Source: Chthoniobacterales bacterium (lineage in GTDB: Bacteria; Verrucomicrobiota; Verrucomicrobiia; Chthoniobacterales; JACTMZ01). Taken from it: a stretch of DNA of 7,990 nucleotides. Shown piece by piece: positions 1 to 6,746 of this stretch. Below the pieces are notes generated by a model, which saw only the letters and a program-made list of their open reading frames with translations, did not search any database and was not told the origin of the DNA. Each line of letters begins with the position of its first letter. The stretch's first letter is position 1. Both the position numbers and the translations under genes were made by a program. The stretch covers positions 1-7,990 of the forward strand of contig JAFMJK010000092.1 of assembly GCA_017853515.1 (NCBI GenBank). The letters are read 5' to 3'.

Positions 1-1421
1 ACCTCGGAAGGAGCAAGATCGTTGCGGCAAGCGGGGTCCTTTGTGGTGTCATAGAGCACCCATTCGCCGGGCGGCGTGACACCCCAATGGAAAGGGCCGT
101 CGGCCGCGGTGTATTGCGCGGCTTTTTGTCCTTTCTCCACGGCGCGCAGGGTGTCGCACTGGTCGCCGCGCACGGCGGGCGTGCAATCGGTGCGGTCGCA
201 CGGGCGGCTCTTGAGCAGCAGGTAGTCGCCCTGCCGCACGGCGGCCATGGCGTATTTGTGGTCGGCGGCCATGCCGCCCGGCCAGCGCGCCACATGCTGG
301 TAGAGCATGCGGTCGTCGTGCGCCCAGTCTTTTCCCTCGAGCAGCGGCACGAGGCTGAACCCTTCGAGCTGCGGCTGCAGGTCGGCGGGGACGGGCGCGT
401 CGGCCAATTGGCAGATGGTGGGGAGGAAGTCGAGATGGGCGGTGAGCTGCCCGACCTCGTGCGCAGGCCATACGCCGGGCCAGCTCCAGAAGGACATGGC
501 CCGCGAACCTCCGTGCCAGACCGTGCACTTGGAACCGCGCATGCCGCCGTTGAAGACGTCGAGCCCCCAAGTGCTGCCGTTGTCGTTCATGAGGATGACC
601 GCGGTGTTCTCGCGCAGCTTGTGGCCCGGCCAGCGCGGGTCCTCGGTCTGGTCGAGGAATTTCATGATGCGCCCGAGGTTCACGTCGAGGTTGGCGACCA
701 TCGCGAGGTAAAGTTCCTGCTCCCCGGTGAGGCCCTTGCCGCGGAAGGGGGCGATGAACTCGTCGGGCGCGGCCAGCGGGTCGTGGGGCGAATACGTCGA
801 GAGGTAGCAGAACCAGGGCTTGGCCTCGTCGAGGCGGATGAAGTCCATCGCGTCGTCGAAGTAGATGTCCTCGCGGAATCCCTTCTCCTTGGTGTTTTTG
901 CCGTTGCGGACAAACACCGGGTCGAAGTGTTCGCGCGGGCCGCCGACGTTGGTCGAGCACCATTGGAAACCGCGCTCCGCGGGCGTATGCCCGCGGGTGT
1001 CGCCGAGATGCCATTTGCCGATGAAGCCCGTGGCATAGCCGGCTTTCTCCAGGAGTTGCGGGAGGGTGACGGCGCCTTTCCAGAGGTGCTCGCGGGGTTG
1101 CAGGGTGTGGGTCACACCTGTGCGGAATTCATGCATGCCGGTGAGCAGGGCGGCGCGCGTCGGCGAGCAGGAAGGACTGACATAAAAATTCTCGAAGCGG
1201 ACACTCTGCTCGCGGAGCTTGTCGAAGTTGGGGGTCTTGAGCAGCGGGTGGCCGTGCGCGCTGATGTCGCCGTAGCCCTGGTCGTCGGTGATGATGTAGA
1301 GGAAGTTCGGCTGGCGGGGGCGCTCCGCGGATGCCTCCGGGCCGGCGGCGGCCGCGAGGCGCGGCGGCAGGAGGAAGGCGACCGCGAGGGCGGCGGAACA
1401 AAAACGGATGGTTTTTTTCAT
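1..1421 (-). CDS. Secreted Cys-type sulfatase (arylsulfatase A-like, S1 family), C-terminus beyond the window
   Basis: This enzyme would hydrolyse sulfate esters, probably on a glycan, outside the cytoplasm. 473 codons are read without interruption from the ATG at 1421-1419 to the window edge. Residues 1-26 form a Sec signal peptide: basic MKKTIR, a hydrophobic core, then an Ala-rich cleavage region. Sulfatase landmarks follow in order: metal-binding DD at 46-47, the formylglycine motif CSPTR at 85-89 (the CxPxR type, Cys85 being oxidised by a maturase not seen here), GKWHLG at 135-140 (Lys136, His138), SPHDP at 211-215 (His213), metal-binding ND at 280-281 and RGSK ending at Lys298. All expected catalytic and metal residues are present, so it should be active once matured. 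No Shine-Dalgarno is visible; the ATG leads straight into the signal peptide. The LacI-family gene lies upstream on the same strand across 144 bases. The substrate cannot be told from the sequence. Confidence 0.95.
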   Translation of the reverse strand, partial: MKKTIRFCSAALAVAFLLPPRLAAAAGPEASAERPRQPNFLYIITDDQGYGDISAHGHPLLKTPNFDKLREQSVRFENFYVSPSCSPTRAALLTGMHEFRTGVTHTLQPREHLWKGAVTLPQLLEKAGYATGFIGKWHLGDTRGHTPAERGFQWCSTNVGGPREHFDPVFVRNGKNTKEKGFREDIYFDDAMDFIRLDEAKPWFCYLSTYSPHDPLAAPDEFIAPFRGKGLTGEQELYLAMVANLDVNLGRIMKFLDQTEDPRWPGHKLRENTAVILMNDNGSTWGLDVFNGGMRGSKCTVWHGGSRAMSFWSWPGVWPAHEVGQLTAHLDFLPTICQLADAPVPADLQPQLEGFSLVPLLEGKDWAHDDRMLYQHVARWPGGMAADHKYAMAAVRQGDYLLLKSRPCDRTDCTPAVRGDQCDTLRAVEKGQKAAQYTAADGPFHWGVTPPGEWVLYDTTKDPACRNDLAPSE

Positions 1422-1507
1422 AGTGGGCGGGGATTTGGCGGCGGGCAGGCTGCGACTGTGTGGTGGATCCGGATGACGGTCGTGGCCAGCCGGAAAACCC
1501 CTTAACT

Positions 1508-1550
1508 AAAAGCCGCCGGCCGGATCGTGCAAGTATTTGCTCAAGGCAGC
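1508..1550 (-). other. Inverted repeats between regulator and sulfatase: possible weak terminator or operator
   Basis: Read on the minus strand, GCTGCC (1550-1545) can pair with GGCGGC (1517-1512), one pair being G-U, and is followed by TTTT at 1511-1508. This looks like a weak intrinsic terminator after the regulator gene. Its loop contains a second inverted repeat, GCAA-N4-TTGC on the plus strand at 1529-1540. Within the 16 bases 1527-1542, six of the eight symmetric pairs match, so it could instead be an operator for the adjacent LacI-type protein, about 110 bases before the sulfatase start. LacI-family operators usually have a central CG, and this one has TA. The large loop and short U-tract are also weak for a terminator. 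I cannot decide between the two. Confidence 0.25.
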
Positions 1551-1565
1551 CCCGGGAATCGGCGA

Positions 1566-2639
1566 TCAGGAGCCCGCGGCGTAGAGGTGCGGGGCGGGCC
1601 CGGTCGAATCGCGCACGATCAAGTCGGGCGGGATGAGGACCTTGCGGCAAGGTTCGGGAGGCTTCTCGATGCGCGCGAGCAAACGCCGGGCGGCACTGCG
1701 CCCGATTTCGTAGGGATGCTGCTCCACGGTGGTGAGCGACGGGGTCATGTAGGTGGAAACGGGCAGGTTGCCGTGGCCGATGACCGAGAGATCCTGCGGC
1801 ACGCGGCGGCCGAGAAGTTTCGCCGCCTCGCAGACGGCGTGGGCGAAGCGGTCGTTGACCGCGACCACGGCCGTCACTTCCCCCGCCCCGCGGAGGAACG
1901 CTTCAGCCTCGCCGCAATTGGTTCGCCATTCCCCGGTGAGGAATTCGCGGCCCCGCAGGTCCGGTTCCTGCGCCATGAAAACGCGGAACGACTGCAAGCG
2001 CTGCACGCCGGTGCTCACGGTCGTGGCCGGACCGAAGTAGGCGATGCAGCGGTGGCCGAGCGACTTGAGAAAATCGAGCGACTTGGCCATGGCGACATCG
2101 TCGTCCGAGCCCGCGAAGCAGGCGTGGACCCGCGGCAGGGCGCGGTCGACCACGACGAGCGGGATGTTGCGTTCGATGATCTCGTGCATGTATTGGTCCG
2201 ACGCCGCGTCGAACACGGGCTTGAGGATGATGCCCTCCACGCGGAGGTCGACGAGGGAGTGGATCTGTTCGAGTTCGGCGCGCCCTTGCAGGCCCATCGC
2301 ATCGGCACCGCTCCACAGCACGACGGGCAAGCGGTCGTGCTCCATCAGGTGGTCGTGGATGCCGGCCATGACCATGCCGTAGAAGTCGTTGTAAGCCGGG
2401 ATGACCACGCCGACCAGGCCGGTGCGTCCGGTCTGGATGCCGCGCACGAGGCGGTTGGGACGGTAGCGGAATTTTTCCGCCGCGGCTTTGACCCGCGCCA
2501 CGGTTTCCGGAAGGAAGGTGTCCAATTTTTTGCCGGCCAAAATCCGCGAGACCGCCGACACGGAGACACCGGCCTCGGCGGCCAGTCGGGCCAGTGTGGG
2601 TTGGGGTTGGGCGCGGTGCGGTTTGGTCTGGCTGCTCAT
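1566..2639 (-). CDS. LacI/GalR-family transcriptional regulator
   Basis: This 357-residue protein has the usual LacI-family length and layout. The helix-turn-helix is at about 14-36 (TLARLAAEAGVSVSAVSRIL). The linker YRPNRLVRGIQTGRTG at 59-74 matches the family's hinge region, with Ile68 at the place usually held by the hinge Leu. A periplasmic-binding-protein-like sensor domain covers about 75-345, with typical blocks GLVGVVIPAYNDFYG, VEGIILKP, LVVVDR, AVVAVNDRFA and PSLTTVEQ. The common GFDD-type turn near 286-291 reads IGHGNL, so its acidic residues are missing. It would bind DNA as a dimer and respond to a small ligand, probably a sugar. The start at 2639 is chosen because HTH spacing is normal from there, a GGTG lies about 8 bases upstream, and the next upstream ATG (2675) falls inside the predicted -10 box. 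The frame stays open much further upstream, but only as antisense to the GT-C gene. Confidence 0.93.
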   Translation of the reverse strand: MSSQTKPHRAQPQPTLARLAAEAGVSVSAVSRILAGKKLDTFLPETVARVKAAAEKFRYRPNRLVRGIQTGRTGLVGVVIPAYNDFYGMVMAGIHDHLMEHDRLPVVLWSGADAMGLQGRAELEQIHSLVDLRVEGIILKPVFDAASDQYMHEIIERNIPLVVVDRALPRVHACFAGSDDDVAMAKSLDFLKSLGHRCIAYFGPATTVSTGVQRLQSFRVFMAQEPDLRGREFLTGEWRTNCGEAEAFLRGAGEVTAVVAVNDRFAHAVCEAAKLLGRRVPQDLSVIGHGNLPVSTYMTPSLTTVEQHPYEIGRSAARRLLARIEKPPEPCRKVLIPPDLIVRDSTGPAPHLYAAGS

Positions 2640-2673
2640 GCGGGGATCACCGTGAAACCGGAGAATTTGAAAC

Positions 2674-2702
2674 ATTATTCCGCAAGAAGGGGGACTGGGC
2701 AA
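2674..2702 (-). promoter_or_regulatory. Predicted sigma-70 type promoter of the LacI-family gene
   Basis: On the minus strand TTGCCC (2702-2697, 4 of 6 to the -35 consensus) is followed after 17 bases by AATAAT (2679-2674, 5 of 6 to the -10 consensus). Transcription would begin near 2667, giving a leader of about 28 bases before the ATG at 2639. It overlaps the control region of the divergent GT-C gene, so the regulator could act on both directions from here. Confidence 0.5.
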
Positions 2703-2729
2703 GGCTCTGCGCGGCAGGCGGAAGGGATC

Positions 2730-2741
2730 GACGGTTCCGTC
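2730..2741. repeat. Perfect 12-base inverted repeat in the divergent region
   Basis: GACGG-TT-CCGTC is a perfect palindrome with 5-base arms, about 40 bases before the GT-C start codon and 30 bases upstream of the regulator's predicted -35 box. It could be a protein-binding site or chance in GC-rich DNA. It does not resemble the inverted repeat near 1529-1540. I found no convincing promoter for the GT-C gene in the 141-base gap: TTGAAA at 2668 and TTGACC at 2746 both lack a -10 box at normal spacing. Confidence 0.2.
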
Positions 2742-2780
2742 CCCCTTGACCGCTACCGCGACCGACCACAGGCTGCACCG

Positions 2781-4226
2781 GTGACCACGCCTCCCCTCCC
2801 CTGGCTTTGGCTTGCCGTTTTTCTGCTCGGGGCGGTGTTGAGATTTTCGGATTTGCCGCGTGCCCCTCTGCACGCCGACGAGGCGGTGGGGGCAAAAATC
2901 ACCGCCGGGCGGTTGGAAGGACGGGGATATTCCTTCGACCCGTCGCATTTTCACGGGCCGGCCCTTTCCCTGCTCGCTTCGTGGAGCGGACGGCTGGTGG
3001 GAGAAAAAACATTCGAGGAGCTGGATATCCTGGCGCTGCGGGGAGTCGCCGCGCTGTGCGGTTCGTTGGTCATACTGCTGCCCCTTCTCCTGCGGCGATG
3101 GATGGGAGAAACAGGCGCGCTCTTGGGCGCATTGTTTTTGGCGACCTCGCCGCTGCTCGGCTTTTATTCGCGGGTTTTCATCCATGAGCCGCTGCTGGCT
3201 TTTTTCGCCGCGGCGGCCCTGGCGTGCCTGGGTTGGTGGATGCATCGGCCCACGCGGCTCGCGGCTGTCTGCGGGGGTCTTGCCCTCGGGTTGATGGCGG
3301 CGACGAAGGAGACTTTCGCCATCGCGGCGTGTTCGTGGTTGATCGGACTGCTCTTGTCGGGAACGCGGCCAAGCCTGCGCCAGATCGGGGTTGCCGCGGC
3401 TTTTTCGCTGGCGGCATTCCTCGCGACTTTGGTCGCCGCTTATGACAATCCGCCGCACTTTTTTTCGACCTATGCGGGCTACGCGACCGATCCGGGCCAT
3501 GCCAAGCCGCTGCATTATTACTGGGAGTTGCTGATCGCGCCCAAGCACCGTCCCCCGCAATGGTGGACCGAGGCGGGTGTGGTTTTGTTCGCCGCGGTCG
3601 GCGCATGGACGGGTTGGCGCGGGGCAAACCCGTTCCTGCGCATGCTGACAGTTTCCGCCGCGGTCCAGTTCGCGGTGTATTCGGCGATTTCCTACAAGAC
3701 CCCGTGGCTGATGGTGGTTCCGTGGATGCAGGTCTGTTTGCTGGCCGGCGCGGGTGCCGCGGCGGTGATGCAAACCCGGCGCGTCGCCGGCATGGCACTG
3801 GCGGCGGTCGTCGTTTTTTTCCAAATCCAACAAACTTACGCGGCCGCTTTTCGTTTTCCGAACGACTCGCGAAACCCCTTGGTTTATGCCCCGACCTCCC
3901 CCGACATCGGGCGGCTGCAAATCCGCCTGCAGGACCTGAAAAAACATTCACCCGCTTTCCAGAAAGCGCGAATGGCTGTTTTGGGGAACGGCTACTGGCC
4001 CCTTCCCTGGTATTTGCGCGACACCATACCTGCGGGCTATTTCGAAACGATGCCCGAGGATCTCGGAACCTTCGCTGTCGTGATCGCGATGCCCGAAATG
4101 GCGGAAGCATCGGGCCAACGCCTCGCCGCGACGCATGAAGCCTTTTTCCACGGGTTGCGCCACGAGGTGCCGCTGACGGTGTTTGTCAGGAACGACATCC
4201 GGGCCGGGGAGTTGACCGCACCATGA
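2781..4226 (+). CDS. Agl23/TIGR03663-like GT-C membrane glycosyltransferase-type protein
   Basis: This 481-residue multi-pass inner-membrane protein resembles the TIGR03663 (Agl23-like) branch of the GT-C glycosyltransferases, relatives of polyprenyl-phosphate-mannose-dependent mannosyltransferases. Seen in order: TM1 at about 7-24, HADEA at 31-35 in the first outer loop (the acidic pair is the usual GT-C catalytic site), FDPSHFHGP at 52-60, YSRVFIHEPLLAFF at 129-142 with a second acidic loop residue (Glu136), ATKET at 174-178, and YKTPWL at 305-310. About ten hydrophobic stretches lie between 86 and 350, followed by a soluble tail at 352-481, probably outside the membrane. It likely moves a sugar from a lipid carrier to a protein or glycan outside the membrane; donor and acceptor are unknown. 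The GTG start is chosen because it sits just before TM1, a weak CAGG lies 8 bases upstream, and upstream in-frame sequence is not membrane-like and overlaps the regulator antisense. Its stop overlaps the next start (ATGA). Confidence 0.82.
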   Translation: MTTPPLPWLWLAVFLLGAVLRFSDLPRAPLHADEAVGAKITAGRLEGRGYSFDPSHFHGPALSLLASWSGRLVGEKTFEELDILALRGVAALCGSLVILLPLLLRRWMGETGALLGALFLATSPLLGFYSRVFIHEPLLAFFAAAALACLGWWMHRPTRLAAVCGGLALGLMAATKETFAIAACSWLIGLLLSGTRPSLRQIGVAAAFSLAAFLATLVAAYDNPPHFFSTYAGYATDPGHAKPLHYYWELLIAPKHRPPQWWTEAGVVLFAAVGAWTGWRGANPFLRMLTVSAAVQFAVYSAISYKTPWLMVVPWMQVCLLAGAGAAAVMQTRRVAGMALAAVVVFFQIQQTYAAAFRFPNDSRNPLVYAPTSPDIGRLQIRLQDLKKHSPAFQKARMAVLGNGYWPLPWYLRDTIPAGYFETMPEDLGTFAVVIAMPEMAEASGQRLAATHEAFFHGLRHEVPLTVFVRNDIRAGELTAP

Positions 4227-5071
4227 GCGGCGAACCGCAGGCAGTGCCGTTTTTCGAAAATCCCTCGCTGCGGAGGTATGCCTCGGATGCGATGAAGACG
4301 ACTTTTCGCATATTCGTCCCCGGCGGGGATCGAGGGCTGGTGGATTCCGCCGTTTCCGAGGCGTTGCAAAAACTCGAGGAGTTGGAGGGGGTGCTCAGCC
4401 GCTACGCGCCGGGAAGCGACATCAGCCGCATCAATGCGATGAATGCCGGGGAAACGCTTTTTCTCAGCGACGAGTGCGACCGCTGCCTGCGCTTGGCGAT
4501 CGAGGCTTCGGCGGCAACCGGCGGCCGGTTCGATCCCTGCGCAGGCACGATGATCGATGCGGTGAAGTCGGGTTCGGCGGCTGCTGGAACGCTGCGCGGG
4601 GTCGTGTCGCTCGATGAGCACAGGCCGCTGGTGACATGCCTCGAAGCCGGGCGCGTGCTGGATCTCGGAGCAATCGGCAAGGGGTTCGCGCTGGAGCGCA
4701 TGGCCGGGGTTCTCGCCGCGCATGGCATCGCGGATGCACTGCTGACTTCCGGGGCGAGCACGATGCTGGCCATGGGGTCGATCGATTGGCCGATCGACAT
4801 CCCGCATTCGGCGGGAACGAGGCGTTTGCTCTTGCGCGCCTCCGCGCTGGCGGCGTCGGGAAATTCGCAACAGGGCGCACACATTGTGAATCCCGAGGAT
4901 GGCACGGCGGCGCGAACTTTCGAGAATGTCTGGGTGATCCACCAAAGGGCACCATTGGCCGATGCCTTCTCGACGGCGTGCTTCACCATGACGCCCGGGG
5001 AAATCGCGGAGTTCTCCGGGCTCCTCCCCGCGGGAGCCCGGGTGATCAGCGATCCCGATTGGAGCGTGTGA
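4223..5071 (+). CDS. ApbE-family FAD:protein FMN transferase, apparently without export signal
   Basis: ApbE proteins move FMN from FAD onto a Ser/Thr of a target flavoprotein, using Mg2+. Family blocks seen in this 282-residue protein: DAMKTTF at 22-28 (the usual AMGT start of the fold), GSDISRIN at 64-71, TGGRFDPCAG at 99-108, DLGAIGKGFALERM at 147-160 including Lys153, TSGASTMLAMG at 175-185, HIVNPEDG at 220-227, and ADAFSTA at 246-252, where Asp247 and Thr251 match the metal-binding pair. Oddities: the usual GGN/GGD loop reads GAS, the HIIDPxTG block has Asn for Asp, and the protein is shorter than E. coli ApbE (about 350 residues). No signal peptide or lipobox is present, although many ApbE proteins are exported lipoproteins. 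The ATG at 4223 overlaps the previous stop as ATGA, implying translational coupling; the Met at residue 24 lies inside the conserved block, so it is not the start. No target protein is evident nearby. Confidence 0.88.
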   Translation: MSGEPQAVPFFENPSLRRYASDAMKTTFRIFVPGGDRGLVDSAVSEALQKLEELEGVLSRYAPGSDISRINAMNAGETLFLSDECDRCLRLAIEASAATGGRFDPCAGTMIDAVKSGSAAAGTLRGVVSLDEHRPLVTCLEAGRVLDLGAIGKGFALERMAGVLAAHGIADALLTSGASTMLAMGSIDWPIDIPHSAGTRRLLLRASALAASGNSQQGAHIVNPEDGTAARTFENVWVIHQRAPLADAFSTACFTMTPGEIAEFSGLLPAGARVISDPDWSV

Positions 5072-5074
5072 GGT

Positions 5075-6628
5075 TCAGTGCTCGGCCGTGAGGTTGACCG
5101 CCCTGTAGCCGCCGCGCGAGCGGAACCAGAGAATGAGGCCGAGGTAGCAGACGAGCATGAATGCGGGGAACATGGCCATTTTGCCCAGCGCGCTGAACTG
5201 GCCTGCGGTGGTGGCACTGCTGAGGATTTCCTTGGCCGCGGTTCCGGTGACAGCTGCGGTCTTTGCGGGATCGATGGCGTGGTAATCGCCGAGCAGATAT
5301 TTCTTTTCCACGGTCACGCTCTGGTAGAGCGCGGGATCGGCCGTCTGCAATTTCGCGGTGGCGGTGGATTCCTGCAGGTAACCGATGAAGGGAAAACCGA
5401 GGATGCCGACGGCCAGCATGCCGATGCCGCCCATGGCATTCAGGGTCAAAGCGCCGCCTTTCGGGCATTGCTCGGAGGTCAAGCCGAGCATGGTCGGCCA
5501 GAAAAAGGTTTTGCCGACACCGTAGAGCGTGGCGGCGGCGAAGATGACGACCATGCCCGCGCCGTTGGTCCTGGAGAGCAGGGTCAGGCCGAGCACCGCC
5601 AAGGCGGAGCAGGTGGCCAACAGGCCGAGCGGCGAAAGTTTGTGGACGATCGGGCCGGCGAAGAAGCGCAGCACCATCATGATGGCCGAGGTATAGACCA
5701 GCACCCACGCGGGGTTGTGGCCGGCGGCCTGCATCGGCGCTTCCATGAGCGAGCTGATCCATCCGTCGGTGCCGATCTCCGTGGTGGCGAGCGGCATCAT
5801 GATGATGATGAGAAACAGCAGGATCGGCCGCCCGAGGGATCTGGTGATGACCGCAAACGCGACGACCACCGCCGCCGTCAAGCCGAGCACCGTAGCCTGG
5901 CTCCAACCAAAGACCTGGCCGAGTTGGGCGAAGACGAGCCAGAAGCAGATCAGGGCGCCGAGCGCGCCGAATTCCCTGAGCATGTCCACGTAACCGATTC
6001 CGGCCTGCTCGCGTTCGCTCTTGGGGAAGGTGCGGCCGATGAGCATGAGGAAAAAGACGATCGCCGGCACGAGAATCAGGCCGAGCGTCAGTCGCCAGTC
6101 GGAGTTGCCGGCCAAAGCGATGGCGCAGAGGCCGCCGAGGACCAGGCCGCCGGGCCAGCCGGCGTGCAGGATGTTGAGCCATTTCACCTTGTCCTTGTTG
6201 AACATGGTGGCGACGACCGGGTTGATGTAGGCTTCCACGGTGCCGTTGCCGAGGCCGAGGATGATGCTACCCCAGTAGAGGAGTTGGTAGCCGTGCTTCT
6301 GGGCGGCGGCGAGGTCGGCGCCGCTGGCACCTTGAATGGCCGCGTAAGCCATGAAGGCCATACCGGTGTAGACAAGGTAGCAGAGGAACGAGAAGACCAT
6401 GGCCACCTTGTAACCGATGCGGTCGATGAAAAGGCTGAAGATGATGATGCTGACACCGAACGGCCAGATGCCCGCGCCCTGCAGTTCGCCGACGGCGACC
6501 TTGTCGAGGCCGAAGTCGGTGACGAACTGGCCGCCGCAGAGGATCATGCGGCTGATGAAGGCGTAACTGGTGGTGATGAGGGCGATGAAGCAGCCCCAGA
6601 AGAGGAGTTGGTTTTCTTTTGTGTTCAT
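5075..6628 (-). CDS. MFS transporter, fucose-permease-like, with an inserted membrane hairpin and a long late loop
   Basis: This 517-residue inner-membrane carrier most resembles sugar/proton symporters of the FucP-like MFS group. Six segments form the N-half (about 8-27, 47-66, 75-97, 115-134, 157-173, 181-198). The signature between TM2 and TM3 is FIDRIGYK at 67-74, and EAYINPVVATMF (132-143) with NILHAGWPGG (152-161) are FucP-like blocks. Two extra hydrophobic segments (220-238, 244-263) lie between the halves. The C-half follows at about 267-285 (ending in TTEIGTDGW), 307-326, 333-351, 357-378, 396-417 and 486-502. About 68 hydrophilic residues (418-485) separate the last two segments, on the outside by parity. 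The substrate is unknown; a sugar fits the neighbours but is inferred. The ATG at 6628 is chosen because TM1 follows directly. The upstream in-frame ATG (6721) adds a Pro-rich, non-membrane stretch. No Shine-Dalgarno or clear promoter is visible. It converges on the ApbE gene with three bases between stop codons. Confidence 0.9.
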   Translation of the reverse strand: MNTKENQLLFWGCFIALITTSYAFISRMILCGGQFVTDFGLDKVAVGELQGAGIWPFGVSIIIFSLFIDRIGYKVAMVFSFLCYLVYTGMAFMAYAAIQGASGADLAAAQKHGYQLLYWGSIILGLGNGTVEAYINPVVATMFNKDKVKWLNILHAGWPGGLVLGGLCAIALAGNSDWRLTLGLILVPAIVFFLMLIGRTFPKSEREQAGIGYVDMLREFGALGALICFWLVFAQLGQVFGWSQATVLGLTAAVVVAFAVITRSLGRPILLFLIIIMMPLATTEIGTDGWISSLMEAPMQAAGHNPAWVLVYTSAIMMVLRFFAGPIVHKLSPLGLLATCSALAVLGLTLLSRTNGAGMVVIFAAATLYGVGKTFFWPTMLGLTSEQCPKGGALTLNAMGGIGMLAVGILGFPFIGYLQESTATAKLQTADPALYQSVTVEKKYLLGDYHAIDPAKTAAVTGTAAKEILSSATTAGQFSALGKMAMFPAFMLVCYLGLILWFRSRGGYRAVNLTAEH

Positions 6629-6659
6629 TGTGGGTGCAGGGTGCGGGGCGGGAACCGAG

Positions 6660-6681
6660 CCACGGATCTTCGTGGGGGGGG
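6660..6681. repeat. Short hairpin followed by a run of eight G
   Basis: CCACG (6660-6664) and CGTGG (6671-6675) form a perfect 5-base stem with a 6-base loop, and the stem runs into eight consecutive G at 6674-6681. It lies in the 118-base region between the divergent carrier and barrel genes, about 30 bases upstream of the barrel gene's predicted -35 box and about 30 bases before the carrier's start codon on the other strand. A G-run of this length can change length by slippage, but there is no proof that it does so here. Confidence 0.4.
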
Positions 6682-6709
6682 CGCGCAGTGTGAGGGTCGG
6701 CTCCGGGTG

Positions 6710-6737
6710 TTGCCCTAGCAAGCCCTATTTCTACAAT
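6710..6737 (+). promoter_or_regulatory. Predicted promoter of the secreted barrel gene, near-leaderless
   Basis: TTGCCC (6710-6715) is followed after 16 bases by TACAAT (6732-6737, 5 of 6 to the -10 consensus). Transcription would start near 6744 and the ATG is at 6747, so the mRNA would be almost leaderless, which fits the absence of a Shine-Dalgarno. The -35 box is the same TTGCCC as in the regulator's promoter. It is also the left part of an inverted repeat TTGC-CCTA-GCAA (6710-6721), so a bound repressor could block it. The repeat is short (4-base arms), and its role as an operator is a guess. Confidence 0.5.
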
Positions 6738-6746
6738 GGTGCCATC

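Noticed and set aside
49..1014. Minus-strand frame of 321 codons within the sulfatase
   Set aside because: It is Arg/Pro/Ala-rich out-of-frame reading of the sulfatase gene and has no motif.
87..1505. Long plus-strand frame (472 codons) opposite the sulfatase
   Set aside because: The minus strand holds a continuous sulfatase with all catalytic motifs. The plus frame is its GC-rich antisense shadow, with no recognisable domain.
1527..2780. Upstream extension of the GT-C frame to give an 899-residue protein
   Set aside because: This part is antisense to the LacI gene and lacks membrane character; the GTG at 2781 sits directly before TM1.
2640..3947. Upstream extension of the LacI frame to give a 793-residue protein
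   Set aside because: The extension is antisense to the GT-C gene, rich in Arg/Gln/Pro, and would read through the predicted promoter; LacI-family proteins begin just before the HTH.
5068..5095. Direct repeat GTGAGGTT twice, 20 bases apart, at the ApbE/MFS junction
   Set aside because: It is eight bases long, lies inside or beside coding sequence and has no other sign of an insertion; chance is enough.
5078..6718. Long plus-strand frame (546 codons) opposite the MFS carrier
   Set aside because: Its Glu/Asp/His/Gly-rich composition is the antisense image of a membrane protein; the minus-strand carrier has clear MFS motifs.
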